Assembly: GCA_022747635.1 (NCBI GenBank) | Contig: JAKTNV010000007.1 | Location: 3,793,905-3,857,904 of the forward strand | Reading direction: 5' to 3' | Length of the DNA: 64,000 nt | Source: Hetaerina americana | Taxonomy: Eukaryota > Arthropoda > Insecta > Odonata > Calopterygidae | In this document: piece by piece, positions 20,671 to 33,020 of the stretch | Position numbering within the stretch: position 1 is the first letter of the stretch | How the letters are laid out: each line of letters starts with the position of its first letter | Translations under genes and position numbers: made by a program | The notes under the pieces: model-generated | The model's input: only the letters and a program-made list of their open reading frames with translations | Told to the model about the DNA's origin: nothing | Database searches by the model: none

Positions 20671-22089
20671 ATGCCGAAGTTTTTGGAGCAGCGTTATTCC
20701 ATCAAATTTGCGCTAAAGCTTGGGAAATCGTCTACCGAAACTGTCGGTATGATTAACCAGGCTTACGGGGAGTCAGCCATGTCCAGAAACATGATCTTTC
20801 GGTGGCACAAGATGTTCGTGGAGGGCAGAGAAGAGGTCGACGACGAACCACGGCCTGGACGCCCATCAACGACACTCACCGACGAAAATGTGCGAAAAGT
20901 TCGCGATGTACTGAACTCTGATCGTCGTCTTAGTGTTCGGATGATAGCAGAGCAGTGTAATGTGCCAAAAACAATAGTGCACGAGATTATTAGGGAACAA
21001 TTACAGATGCGAAAAATTTGTGCAATGTTGGTGCCGAAAGTGCTCAGTGATGATCAAAGACTCAATCGTTTGGAAATCGCGACACAACTTGCGGATCACT
21101 GCAAAAATGATCCACATTTTTTAAAGAACGTTGTTTCGGGTGACCAGACGTGGATCTTTGAGTACGACCCGGAGTCGAAAGACAAAGTGCGGAGTGGCAC
21201 ACCCCATCATCACCCCGTCAAAAGAAAGCTCGCATGAGCAAATCTCGGATCAAGGCGATGCTCATTGTCTTTTTTGACAAAAGGGGAGTCGTCCACTACG
21301 AATTTGTACCTGAACGACAAACTGTAAATGCTGCATTTTACGTCCAAGTGCTCGACAGGCTTCGAAAACGAGTCGCCCGCGTCCGGCCAGCGATCAAAAA
21401 CATCTGGCGGCTGCATCACGACAATGCGCCGTCTCACACCGCGCTTGTCGTGTCGGACTTCTTGGCCAAGCACGGCGTGGCAACGCTGCCGCACCCGCCC
21501 TACAGCCCGGACTTCTTTCTGTTCCCGAAGATAAAGAGGAGTTTGAAAGGAACGCGATACGGGACTTTGGACATCTACATCTACATCTACATAATACCCC
21601 GCAAGCCGCCGCAAGGGCGTGTGGCGGGGGGTGTTAGGTCACCAACCGTAAAAAAGAAAAATACCACATGCAAAAAAAAAAACACGGAAAATTACACCCA
21701 CAGCAGCGCACACACTCATGCAAAAATCCCTTCATCCAATACTCATGCAAACACATATACCGCAAAACCACTAAAAAACTGCACCCCATGATGCAGCACG
21801 AAAGCCATCCTACAACACGCAAGCCAGGACACAACAAGCAAGAAATTGAAACACCACATGAAAATGCACCACGAAACACTCTACCCCCCGAGGAGATTCT
21901 AAAAGGCAGGGAATGCGACCCAACGTTGCAGGTAGCAGGAATTTCCCCCCGCGGAGAGAAGCCGTCAAAAAGGCCGTGACGACGTGTCTTCGAGAGGTTC
22001 CCGATGATGCCTTCGCGGGAGCGTTCCAGGAATGGGAACGCCGCTGGAACACATGTATCGACTCACAAGGGTCCTATTTTGAGGAATAT
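20671..22089 (+). pseudogene. mariner transposase, disrupted
   Basis: Cut-and-paste transposase of the Tc1/mariner superfamily. The frame opens with MPKFLEQRYSIKF at 20,671. The two N-terminal helix-turn-helix regions (about residues 1-110) are intact, followed by the first catalytic block SGDQTWI. A one-base deletion in an A run near 21,178 shifts the frame; reading continues in the next phase with AEWHTPSSPRQKKARMSKS. The second catalytic block HHDNAPSH is present at about 21,415. A 15-bp deletion at about 21,510 removes the third catalytic Asp position (copy 2 has SPDLPPPDFF, here SPDFF). The CR1 insertion then splits the C-terminus, which resumes at 21,961. It cannot encode active transposase. 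Confidence 0.85.
21573..21960 (-). mobile_element. CR1-associated repeat, copy 2, inserted in mariner
   Basis: Minus orientation, from the (TAGATG)n tail at 21,573 to a 5' truncation at 21,960. Mariner copy 2 shows the uninterrupted target (GGACTTTGGAC then GCCGTCAAAG), so the borders are exact to within a base or two. No clear target duplication is seen. It is nearly identical to copies 1 and 4 but about 140 bases shorter at its 5' end, as expected for 5' truncation during reverse transcription. Confidence 0.85.
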
Positions 22090-22125
22090 TAGCTTAAGAT
22101 ATATAAAAGTGTAATAAATTCTGTA

Positions 22126-25100
22126 TTACACGTGAACGGGAGACTTCTGGTGGACATGGTCAAGGGTCGAAGGGGAAAAGAGGACGAGGGAAACTAACTG
22201 GACAAAACAGTTAACTGACTCACTTAGTCGCAGGAGGACAGAGTGAAAGAGTAAGAGGATGAATTACAAGGATAATGGAGGATATCAGTGTAACGGTTCT
22301 TGGGAAGGAATGATGGGGAAAGAGTGAATGAATGGAAATGTATGCAATTTGGAGAGCTGCTATAATCCTATCCTCAGACTAACGATAACTGAATCCGCTG
22401 ATAAGTGTCGGCCTGATCTATCCAACGGGTCGAACTCGGTCCTTTGCCAGAGAAGTGTTTGGGCTATAAATAGCAACCAAGGACTTATAAATATATCATA
22501 AGATATAGTCTCCTCTGGCCGTAAAAAGAAAAACGCCAAGGCCTTCTGATCATTGGAGAATCTCTCCATCTGAAAACTATGCTAGGCCTTAATGTGACCC
22601 CATTGATCTACGAGAGCCATCTATCAGAAAGGCGCAATGTGCCTGAGGAAGTTGACTCTTCAATGAAACTGGTCCGGTGAAATAAAGCACTGAGTGATTT
22701 ACCAAGTATTGCAATCGTCAAGAGGTTTCATGAAGTAAAAACCTTCGAATGCAGGGAGATTTGGTGATGGAACTGATGAAGTAGGGTGAGAAATACTTCT
22801 GCCGCTAACAATCCCAAGGTATTCATTCTCCTCAGGTTGGCTCGCTAAACACTCACGTCGTCTCAGCACGCCCTGACCGTGCGGTGGTGAAGGCGTTGAT
22901 CTGCGGTGTGGCATGGACGTCATCCCAAAGTCTTGCATGCAGAGTGTTGAAGTGGAGCGATGAATAACTGCTGGAAAATTAAGTCGAGAAATAAAAGTGG
23001 ACTTCATGTAAATGGACCTCACTAGGTATTATTTTGACAGCTATCTGTGGCTTAGTTACTGACCTCCACTCATTTTATACATTCTCGAGGTGACCTCCGG
23101 GATTGGCTCTGGGCGAATCGGAATGATTCTTCACGCCCAGGCAACGCCGGGCGCCACGCGGACCGTCTCGAATCCCTTAGAAAGCCCGAGAGCCCTTGTC
23201 CTCATCAAATCTAAAAGGTTTCATCAAGCATAGCTGCTTCGAAGTTATGATTAAGGATCACTAATGATTGAGTATGGCCGATTGTTCTTATCTCGGTGGG
23301 TGTTAAGTGAAGGGATGTGTACCTAAGGGAAACAATCAGGCCGTTTAGGACTTCGCGAGGTAAGGGAGCAATAAAGGGCTTAAAATGGATACTATACTAA
23401 TGCATATTTACACGCTCAATACTTGACTCGCGTCTTTAAGCTCCTCTCATTCAGCTCTCCAATCTCAGACTACGAAATGACCCCTCATTCATCGCCTTTT
23501 ACTTCATTCAACTCCTTCGGAATATAGGGATTGGTCCTATCCTCTCATTAATTACTCACTCCGTTTATTACTTCCCGAAAATGAATCCCAAAATCAAGCA
23601 AAAGAAACTACCAAAATATATATCATTTTTTCCTGTCCCTTAGATGTCTTAGCACTCATTACAAGTAAATTAATTATAATATTCGTGAAGGATTAACTAA
23701 TTTCATTCTCGTAATCGGATTGTTCAAGTGGATTTCTGATTCATTTAAGAAACTTTGATACTCTCACATGGATAACCGATTGGAGTGGGGTGATGATAAA
23801 AGAAATAAACAATATAATTTTCATCTTATGGTCTAATATCCCATTGATGGAGGCCAATAGCACTCGTCCAACGAGACAGAGGGACAAGGGATGTACCCTA
23901 TAGCATTCGAAAAACACCATTACACATACGAAATTTGAATTCATTGGCATTCTAGGCTGATGACCACTGATCATTGGTGGAAAATTATTATTTCCGTTGT
24001 CATTCGGTCGTATTATTACGTTTACCTGATATTTCAGCGTAAAGAATGAGTTTTTCATACTTATTATTGGGAGAGCAACGTGTAGGGAAGGCCCCCAACG
24101 AATGATAGCCGGTGGAAATAAATTATTTTTAACATCCTTTATTTAAAGTTCCAGATACGTTTTCCAATTATTTGAAAAAATTCATTTAAAAGGAATTTGT
24201 GAGATTTTCCGTGATTCGAGAGTGGCGCTGAGCACACCAAATCGTTGTTCCAGAACACAATTGTAACTTAATAGAGGGAAAGTCAAAAGATGGGGGTGAG
24301 GAGGTTCAAGGGGAGGGTGGGTGGGGAGGGCACTGTTGTTCCGGTGGCATGCACTCACTCTGAGGGCCCCTTAAGTGCCCGTCGCTCGTCGGGGGGGGGG
24401 GGGGGTGAAAGGAGATGTGGCCTCCCTGGCGCAAATACATAGATCGCAGCTTCTTCCGCATTGCTCCAACGTCCTTGAAGTCATGCGGAGTCTTAACTCA
24501 AAAGATATAACTTAACCGACGATTCCAATTTTTCAAATCCACTTGGCAGAGGAATTGGCAGTTCATAGAGAATACAGAATTTTGGCGCAGCCCGCAGAAA
24601 ATCTTTGAGATGATCGCGAGTCTAAGAGAGAGAGTCTCATTGCGAATCTGCCTGGTTACGGGACGGATACCTTTATGACGCTCATGTCCAAAGGCCATTA
24701 TCATTGGATGAAGCGTAAATTTTAAGTAATTAGTTATATATTTTTTTAATTTGGCGACGGCATATTACTTTCCAGATACATCGCAGTATTGGCACAAGTT
24801 AAAGATGCACCAAGTTCAAGTGTGAAAACATTTATGCATACCGTCGCTGTGTGCTTATAGGAGGAACAAATGCACAATCACTGTTGAATTATTTATGCAT
24901 GTGCCATCTTTTAGATTCCGCATTGAAAGCGTGATGCATTAAACGCAACTGCACGATGTCGTGGTGACTTTCAGCAAGGGGCATTGTGCACGGGCGTATC
25001 CGAAAGCCGAACTTGGATCTATCAACACACGTATTGCCCCCAATGCTCATCGTTTGCGATGCTTCCGCTGATGCAGGCGTTCGGGCAGAGGTCAAATGAA

Positions 25101-25689
25101 GCTCAACTTTTCAAATCATTCATGTGTCATGAGGAAATATGAATTATTGCAATACGGTGGGACTCCAATGCATTCAAACAATTGAATTAATTTAACGTTG
25201 ACAATTGGAAGCGAATGGAGCTTCACTCAGCCTCACGCCCTCCAAAGTCGCTCCCCCTGGGGGAGGAAATGGCACTTACCCTGTTCGTGAGGCCATGTGC
25301 TCTCCGTCCCCATCGAATTCGCCCTCGACCAAAATCTTCGACGCGGGCAAACAAATGTGCCCTGGTACCGGTCCGAAACTTCTGAAAACCGCTGAAATTA
25401 ATCAAATTAGTGACTGTATTAACAAGCAATGTCGAAGTATGCTGTGGTCAAGATGGAATGAAGTGGTCACCACTAAAGACCCACGCATTCCGAAGATTTT
25501 GCTTTGCTTTGATCAGGAGAGCAAGTCGGCGAGAGTTGTGATTTCGGTCAAATGAATCCGAGCGTGAGTTAATGGTGAAGAGGGGAAAGGATTCGAGAGA
25601 GCCCTGAGGATAACCATCGAAGAGACGAAGACAAACGGAAGCAGCGGTGGGGCGGGCCGCGAAGACAGTCGGTGTTTTCTGGGGTTGAT
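22126..25689. other. anonymous sequence, no recognised gene
   Basis: Mostly AT-rich with short open frames. 24,391-24,405 is a run of 15 G, preceded by a GGGGAGGGTGGGTGGGG stretch (about 24,309-24,328). The open frame 25,205-25,555 plus (116 aa) has no recognisable domain. The 22,140-22,330 segment has a basic peptide reminiscent of RTE tails but is too weak to call. Confidence 0.4.
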
Positions 25690-26125
25690 CACAAGCTTCC
25701 CTTTCCATCCGTCCCTCGTCTTTCTCTTTGTTCGGGACGCCTTCCGATCCCTACAGCGGTGCGGGTCACATTCCCTACCTGTGTCCTTGGGAGAGGAGAC
25801 TATTGTCAGTTGCATGTCCACGTGGTAGTGGGATTTCCACTTGTCACTTCTCAAATCTGCATGGCCGGTCAAGTCATGGTGGAGGTCAGTCGTATAAATG
25901 GTTGTTGCCCATTTTTATTCCTTTCTTTCGCATGACCAATAACCAATTTATTTGGTGAATAAACCCTCGTTTTCAATTAAGTCTTCCTGAAGCATGTGCA
26001 CACTTTGGCACGTTATTTGATAATTTGCAATGAACATTTTCCGCATTACCCTTTCCACCTTGTGCTAGCACCCCCTGCCACACACCTCCTTTATGGTAGA
26101 TCGCGGGGTACTTACGGCGATCCTA
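25690..26125 (+). mobile_element. CR1-like 3'UTR and terminus
   Basis: The segments GTCACATTCCCTACCTGTG, GTGGTAGTGGGATTTCCAC, TTTTCAATTAAGTCTTCCT and CACCCCCTGCCACACACC occur in the same order in the copies at 50,735-51,075 and 51,830-52,110. This shows a common 3'UTR ending in the family terminus. No coding part remains. Confidence 0.65.
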
Positions 26126-28214
26126 AAGGAGCGCAACTTCAACTTACCAACTGGGAGGCTTCGCTTTCCAAATACTCCTGCACTTTGGTGATGTCAACGA
26201 ATGAATGCAAGTGATTAGTGAGGTATCAACGCCCAAACAAAGGAGTCGATATGAATCAAATAGCTGATGACGCGGAAGTGTTATTACAAACGGGAACAAC
26301 CTTCTTCTTCATTGTGTGAGTTGAAGTTTAGTATTCAGAGATACATTTAGAGGTGCAGCCCATTGCCTAGGGACACTCAGGTATAGTAATAACGAGAATG
26401 GCCGATAGACATGGACATCGCATTATATTCCCGAGGATGGACAGTGGACTGCTAATGAGTGAACTTTCGAATCAAGGGGATGAAAGGGGAGCGGAAACTG
26501 TCGTCCACTGGTGGCAGGGGGCGGTGGGACTGAGGAGGGAGGACGGGAGGGGGGGTCACAGGGTGCAGATAGCTCCAAATGGAGGAGGGATGTGGGTGGC
26601 GGCGCCAGCGCGACACTGATGGGGAGTCGTCTGAGAATTTTGGCAATAACACGTATCTGCACTTGGAAACGATAAATTGAATGGCGCAAATGGATCGCTG
26701 ACCTCTCAAAAAGTTAAATTTACTCGCTATTGATTCTTGTTCGATGCCGCGACACTAACGCACGCACGCACACACACGCACGCACGCGCTCAGAGCAGAA
26801 TCTCGGTCGAACCGCTTCGGGCGACCGTCAGCTATCTCCGACGGCCATGGGGGAGCCGGAACAGTCGGAAGGATTCAGATATTTCATCATCGACGTGAGA
26901 GGTTGTAGAAAAAAAAGAGGAAAAACGAATTGCAAAACCAAAAGAGATGCGAAATGGCCTCCTCCGTCCAGGCACTCACAAAGAAATATAAAAACTGGGA
27001 AAAGATCTACCTCTCGGAAGAGACGTCGACTGGCGGCAAGTAAGTTTGCCTTTGACATAGGGAACAGTTCGTGAAAACTATTCCCTCTGTTAATCTGCCA
27101 GAGGCGATGGAAGCAGACAAGAGCAGAAACCGTGAAAGAATAAGGGAGACGAAGGGATAAGTAAACGGAAAATTTATAGAAAAGCCTATATAAGTATAGT
27201 ATGGCCAACGACCGACGAAGTCGTATGAGAAAAGAGAAACGCCTAAAGCTGCCGGGAAGGAGGCGAGTAAAGCTGGCTCTGTCGTTCCAGGTGATTCTCG
27301 AACCAGCCCAGAGATTGGCTAAGGAATTGCCGCGAATTGAGCGCCCTGCGGATGGGCCGAGCAAGCGCACCGGTCGCGCACCTCGTTCGGGATTCGCCGG
27401 AATACCTCAGCAGGGGCACTCGGCGAGGAAGATGGCGACAAATGGCCATTTGGGGGGGGGGGTCGCTCCCCTGGCCGCAGTAATTAAACAAGGTGTTTTT
27501 GGGGGGGCGCAGGTGGGCGCGCGCACTTAGGCGCCGGGGGAGGCCGACGACCACTTAGGCGCACTCCCGCCCTCTCTCTCTCTCTCTCTCTCGAGAGAGA
27601 GAGAGGGCGAACTCCGCACTCTTCCCCGTATTATTTATTTTCCCTTTCTTCTTTGCTCGGCGTCGCGGGGAAAGTACCGCATTCATGAAATATTCGATCG
27701 CACGCAAATGGCCCTAATGGTTGTTTTTAAAAGGGAGCGAAGGGACAGAGAGATAGAGGCGACCCAACAAAGGAGCTCGGGGCCATTACGGGGCCTTTAT
27801 AAAATCCCATCGCCCCACTCTGCACGCCAGAGGGGTTGAGGTGCAGCCCCCCGTTCGCTCGCTAATCGTACCCCCGGAAGAGTCGTGAGGGCGCTTGGAA
27901 GAGGGTTCGAGATGGAGGGAAACGCGCCTTCATCTTAATCTCCGCCGCCGTCACCCCATTGGCCACAGCGGTCCCCCGAACTGCGGCCCGTGGGTCAAGA
28001 TACGAGCCCCGCGGAGATGGCTTCCGTGGAAAAGTAATAAACCACGCTCACGCCGGCCTATCCCGCGCCACTCGCCCGCGGACTCGCGCGCGTCGCGTCG
28101 GACCTGCCCCGTCCATTCCACGCGGTCCTTACGAACGCACCAGGGGGCATTGGGAGGGTAACTAATGACGAGGGCGTGAGTGAACACGGAACCGTTCATG
28201 TCAATGTCCACGCA
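26126..28214. other. anonymous, largely GC-rich sequence
   Basis: 26,400-28,200 is GC-rich with G and C runs, a CA/CG-type microsatellite near 26,760-26,790 and a CT/GA palindrome (listed separately). Open frames on both strands are basic and without domains. It might be a host CpG-rich region, but no exon can be supported. Confidence 0.35.
27570..27607. repeat. (CT)n-(GA)n palindromic microsatellite
   Basis: A CT array (27,571-27,592) is followed immediately by a GA array (27,593-27,607). Together they form a near-perfect palindrome centred on TCGA, able to extrude a hairpin. Confidence 0.9.
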
Positions 28215-29358
28215 GAAATAAAAAAGAGTATTAAAACAAAAAATGTGTCATTACCATAAAGCAAACTATGAAAATTTTGCCAGTCGATTTAACTCTTCAC
28301 TACCCGAGTTAAAAACACGCTCAAGTCATGCCGACGTGGAAGAAACTTGGACAGAATTTGTCAATATTATGCAAAAAGGCATCACAGATTTCATCCCTAT
28401 AAAATACGTTAAAGCAAATCGCAACCCCAGGTGGTACAATAAAGACGTTACAAAAGCCCTTCGAAAGCAGAGAATGCTACACTCTAAGGGATAAGAGGGA
28501 AGGCGTGAACCCATCATCCCCTGAGAATAAACAATTATGGGACAAATATAGATCTTCTAAAATTGAAAACAAAATACAATTACGTAGCGCCTTAATGGAC
28601 GTTAAACGCAAACACTGACCCCAACGCAACACTGACCCCAACGCAACACTGACCCCAAAGCTTTCTGGTCATATGCTAGGGAAGTAAATGGGAGTAAACA
28701 AACCGTGGCTTGCCTAAGGGATTGTAGCAATATCATTCACACTGACAGTGAAAGAAAAGCTAACATCCTAAATTTATTCGTTTTCATTATCTAAATATAC
28801 TCGTTTATATGATCGTTTTCACGAGCGATGTCGCCACCGCATATCTCCAAAAAACAATACATACTCAACCCACAGAAATAATAACGGCGGACCCACGAGG
28901 AATTATAAAATTGCTCAATGAGATTAAACCCAAACAAATTCCCGGGTCCCGAAAATATACCAGATAGGTTGATAAAACATTTAGCTCCAAACATTGCCCC
29001 GTACCTTGAATTAATATTTAACAAATCCCTCACGAAGTGCAAATTCCCTAAAAATTGGACATCCGCGCAAATAATGCCTATTTTTAAAAGTGGCGCAATA
29101 GAGGACCCGACCGACTCATTTCTCTTACTAGTATAAGTTGTAAAAAATTTGACCACATTATTACGAGTACCTTAATGAGATTTCTCGATAACATTAACGT
29201 TTTAAGTAACAATCAGCACGGATTCATGAAAACCGACTCATGCAAGACTCGGGACTATTTAAAAATGGCTTACTTATCGGGTGAGTGTGTTAGGCAAGTA
29301 GATAGGATCGTTTTGGATTTTCAAAAGGAATTTGATTAGGTTCCTCATGGTAAACTCA
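28215..29358 (+). pseudogene. CR1 ORF2 relic, same family as the intact copy
   Basis: Plus-strand pieces align closely with the intact ORF2 at 12,504-15,368. Examples are HKANYENFASRFNSSLPELK, WTEFVNIMQKGITDFIPIKY and RWYNKDVTKALRKQRMLHS (28,243-28,494), KFPGPENIP (about 28,940) and VLDFQKEFD (about 29,320). Stops, frameshifts and deletions break it. It is cut at 29,358, where an RTE 5' fragment begins. Confidence 0.8.
28608..28665 (+). repeat. threefold ~20-bp tandem duplication
   Basis: The unit ACACTGACCCCAACGCA is repeated three times head to tail inside the CR1 relic, with the third unit diverging after ACTGACCCCAA. The intact CR1 copy has a single copy at the corresponding place (DTDPKAFW), so the expansion happened after insertion. 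Confidence 0.8.
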
Positions 29359-29359
29359 T

Positions 29360-29825
29360 TCTGGCAGTAATAATAATTGCTCCTGGTAGGGTCATCCATG
29401 CCAGATAGGGCGAGGGTTAGGAGCCAGACGAAAGGTAGTCCACGCAGCGTCTGTTCCTCAGTGAGGCGGCTGCAACGGCGTCTGACCCCAGTGGGGCGGC
29501 CAGTAAGTGATGGTGTCACGGTAAAAACACTATTGAGGAAGGCAAAGGGAAACCACATCAAATATCATTCCCAAGATAAATATGATGGACAATGCACAGA
29601 TTTTGAGTCCTGGAAACTACGGGGCTCGGCCCAATCGGCCGTGTGCCGTGCCCGGCAGCGGGGGAGGCAAGGCTTCCGCGGTCGTCATCCCACAAAATCC
29701 TTGAGAGGGAAAACCAGCAGAGAAAGGGCAGACGACGGAGGAGAAGAAGACCAAGGTAGTTAGAATACGAACGTGGAATTTTAAGACAATGATAAGGACA
29801 CGGAAATTGGAGAATGTTAAGTGTG
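29360..29825 (+). mobile_element. RTE-like retrotransposon, 5' fragment
   Basis: Starts AGTAATAATAATTGCTCCTG and matches the 5' region of the RTE copies at 45,059 and 54,278 in the same orientation, including GTGAGGCGGCTGCAA and the start of the endonuclease region (a TWNVRT-like motif is decayed here to TWNFKT). It ends abruptly at 29,825, where the opposite-strand RTE begins. About 80 bases of the element's 5' end are missing. Confidence 0.75.
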
Positions 29826-31142
29826 AGATGGAGAAGTCCCACTGCCGGTCAACACCCCCTTCATCCACTTTTCCTGCCTCCATAGGATTTCTCCCAACAA
29901 ACCCCTCTCTTCGCCCAACATACAAAGTACTTCCTCATTGGTTTTCTTCTCTGTCAATTTCACCTTCTCCTTTCTTCTCCACACCCACATTTCAAAAGCC
30001 TCCAGTCTACGTCTATCCTCCTGCTTCAATGACCACGTTTCCGCGCCGTACATAGCTACGCTCCATATCAAAGTTTTTACGCGTCTTTTCTTAATATCCT
30101 TACTCAACGTCCCTGTCATCAACTCCCTCATCCTTGTGAAAGCCTCTTTGCCTAGCGCAATTCTTCTCCTTACGTCCCTACTACTTTGACCGTGTTGGTC
30201 CAAAACACTACCGAGATACGTAAACTGTTCTACCGGCTCTAGTTTTTGCCCTCCTATTCTAATGTTAAGCTTAACCTTTTTCTTTCTAGAAAATCGCATA
30301 ACCTTTGTTTTATTAATATTGATTCTCATCCCATACCTGTCGCACTGAATTTCCAAATCACTCAGCAATGCTTGCAGCCCCTTGGCTGACTGACAAACTA
30401 AAGCTTGGTCATCAGCAAACCTAACTGATTTTACGAATTCGCCGCCCACATTCATTCCTACCTCCAGTTCTTCCCATGCCTCTATGATCATTTCCTCTGC
30501 ATACAGGTTGAACAGCAACGGTGATAATGGACAACCCTGCCTTACACCCCTTCCTAACACTGCCCATCCTGACTTCCCGTTTCCCACCCGCACCTGAGCA
30601 GTCTGAGACATGTACAGGTTGCGGATTAGCATCCTTTCCCTCCAATCTATTCCTATTTTCTGTAGAATACTCATTAGTTTTTCCCAATTCACTCTATCAT
30701 ACGCTTTTTCGAAGTCTACGAAACAGGCAAAAACCCCCTGGTTGTGTTCTATATTCTTCTCGATTAATAATCTCATTACTGCAATGGCATCACGCGTACC
30801 TCTCCCCTTCCTATACCCGAACTGATCAACTCCTAAGTAATCATTTGCCCTACTCTCTATCCTTTTGTTTATGATCATGAGAACAACTATAGCTGCGTGG
30901 GATATCAAACTAATTGTCCTGTAGTCCTCACATGATGTAGCCTTTACCTTTTTCGGAATAGGAACAAAAACTGATCTCACAAAGTCTTCCGGCCAGATTC
31001 CTTCCTCATAAATACTACGGATCAGCCCATATAACCTCTTCCTCCCACATTTTTCTAAGCATTTTAAAAGTTCCACGGGAATGTTATCTACCCCCACGGC
31101 CTTATTTAGTTTCATTTCAGTTCTTCTATATACTCCTTCCAT
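29817..31142 (-). pseudogene. RTE-like reverse transcriptase, open 441-aa part
   Basis: RT and C-terminal region of an RTE-clade non-LTR retrotransposon. In order: VGVDNIPVELL, VFVPIPKK, DQFGYRKGRGTRDAI, FVDFEKAYDRVNW, GVRQGCPLSPLLFNLYAEEM, FADDQ at residues 242-246, YLGSVLDQHG, then MYGAETWSLKQEDRRRLEAFEMWVWRR-type tail blocks (tail near residues 355-385). The frame is open, but the upstream half lies in other phases (31,112-31,402, 31,498-31,938, 31,957-32,151, 32,310-32,573). The C-terminus is truncated at 29,826, with the last residues read from the neighbouring fragment, so the copy is inactive. Confidence 0.85.
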
Positions 31143-32866
31143 CTCTCTTGGATCTTTCCTGCGTCAACTATTACCTTACCCGCCTTATTTCTAACTGTTA
31201 GCATAGCTCCTCCTTTCTTACTTCCCGATAACGATTTAACTTTGCTGTACAGCGCACCGATTTCACCCTTCCTCTGCAGACTTTCCATATCCTCGAACTG
31301 CGTCTTCCACCATGCTTGTTTTGCTTCATTTGTTCCCGCCTCAATTTGTTGTTCAATTCTTTGTACCTCATTTTGCCTAATTCTGCATTTACATTCTACC
31401 ATTTTTGCCGCTCATCCATCTTTGTAATCATCTCATCCGTGATCCATGGTTTCCTAGTCCTTTTAGCGTTAACGGTTCCAATAGTGTCTTTTGCGGCTTA
31501 CCATATCTCTTGCTTGATACTTTCCCATTTTTCTTCGATAGTACTTAGCTCTTTACCATCCTCCATGATTTCCTCTACCGCCAGTTTGTATTCATTCCTT
31601 TTCAACCCATTTAATGCTTCTACATTCCATTTTCTAACTCGCCGCCCCTGCCTTATCTTTTTGAATCGTACGCTACATTTCATAACAACTAAATTGTGGT
31701 CTGAGTCCGCATCCGCTCCCGGGAAGCAGTGGGTATTTATCACACTGTTCCTAAAGCTGTGTCTAACCGGTATATAATCTAGCTGATACCTTTCTGAGTC
31801 ACCTGGCATTTTGCATGTATACCTGCGTCTTTTGTGGTGTCTAAACCAAGTGTGGGTGATGAATAAGCCCTGTCTCCTGCAGAACTCAACTGCTTTCTCC
31901 CCGCGGTCATTCCTCGTGTCTAAACCGTAGTCCCCCACTTCATCACCATCTCTTCCTTAGCCTACCGTCGCATTCCAAACCCCCATCACTATCAAATGTT
32001 TCCCTGCAGGAACACACGCGATCATGTCCTCTAACTGATCGTATATCCTATCGACCTCTTCTTCCTTATGGTTGCTCGGTGGCATGTATACCTGAATAAT
32101 ATCTAAGGTCGTCGGTTCTGCTTTTATCTCTACTAGTAGTATTCTATCCATTACCTGCTCTATGTTGACTACGCTTCTTCCTACCTTTTCATTTAATACT
32201 ATGGCAACCCCTCGTTGGCTTTCGTCCCCACCGCTGTATATTTTCCTATACTTATCACTCCAGTAATCCCCGCTATCTTGCCATCCCAGCTCGCATAGAC
32301 CTAAAATATCTATTTTCCCCTTTCCATCTCTCGCTTAACATTCTCCAATTTCCATGTCCTCATCATTGTCCTAACATTCCACGTTCCTAGTCTAAATAAT
32401 TTGGTCTTCTTCTCCTGCGTCTTCTGTCCTGCTTCTGCTGGTTTTCCCTTGCAAGGGTTTCGTGGGATGACGACCGCGGAAGCCTTGCCTCCCCCACTGC
32501 CGGTGACGACCCACGGCCGATTGGGCTGAACCCCGTGGTTTCCAGGACTCAAAATATCTCTATTGTCCATCATATTTATCTTGGGAATGATAATTGAGAT
32601 GGTTTCCCTTTACCTTCCTCAATAGTGTTTTTAATGTGACACCATCACTTACTGGCCGCCCCACTGGGGTTAGAGTTCATTGCAGCCGCCTCACTGAGGA
32701 ACGGGCGCTGCGTGGATTACCTTTCGTCTGGCTCCTAACCTTCGACCTATCTGGCATGGGTGACCCTACCAGGAGCAATTGTTATTACTCCCGCCAGCAC
32801 AGCTCTAGGGGTGATCGGAACGCACAAGCCCTTCCACCACGTCAAGGTTGTAGTCCGGGGAGCGAT
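29826..32866 (-). mobile_element. RTE-like non-LTR retrotransposon, copy B
   Basis: The minus-strand element starts at the family 5' motif (CTCCCCGGACTACAACCTTG) near 32,866 and runs through 5'UTR, AP-type endonuclease (pieces TWNVRTMMRTWKLENVKRE, IQVYMPPSNH, DSDHNLVVMK) and RT. It is truncated at 29,826, without the RTE 3'UTR. Four phase changes separate the endonuclease from the RT frame. At its 5' side it borders a (TA)n array. Confidence 0.85.
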
Positions 32867-32914
32867 ATATACTATATATACGAGTATATATATATATATA
32901 TTATATATAATATA

Positions 32915-33005
<91 letters not shown>

Positions 33006-33020
33006 TATATATATACATAA
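32866..33020. repeat. long (TA)n array
   Basis: About 150 bases of TA-rich sequence, imperfect at first (ATATATACTATATATACGAG) and pure TA over most of the length. It separates the 5' end of the minus-strand RTE from an RTE fragment on the plus strand. Confidence 0.95.

Larger units (their letters stand above)
20475..22125 (+). mobile_element. mariner transposon copy 1 (decayed, 3' terminal repeat lost)
   Basis: The 5' terminal inverted repeat starts CAGGGTTCGTCCGGAAAATA at 20,475 and ends in GTACTGA at 20,504. It matches, inverted, the end of copy 2 at 34,316-34,345. Homology to copy 2 runs to about 22,125 (AAAAGTGTAATAAATT) and then stops before the expected right repeat, so the right end is missing. 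The element carries a broken transposase and a 388-bp inserted CR1-type 3' end at 21,573-21,960. Confidence 0.85.

Noticed and set aside
22140..22340. Possible RTE-like tail downstream of mariner copy 1
   Set aside because: Only a few basic residues resemble the tail consensus and no adjoining RT or 3'UTR is seen.
28608..28665. Short direct repeats considered as a CRISPR-like or regulatory array
   Set aside because: Only three head-to-tail units without spacers, inside a CR1 relic; this is a local tandem duplication.
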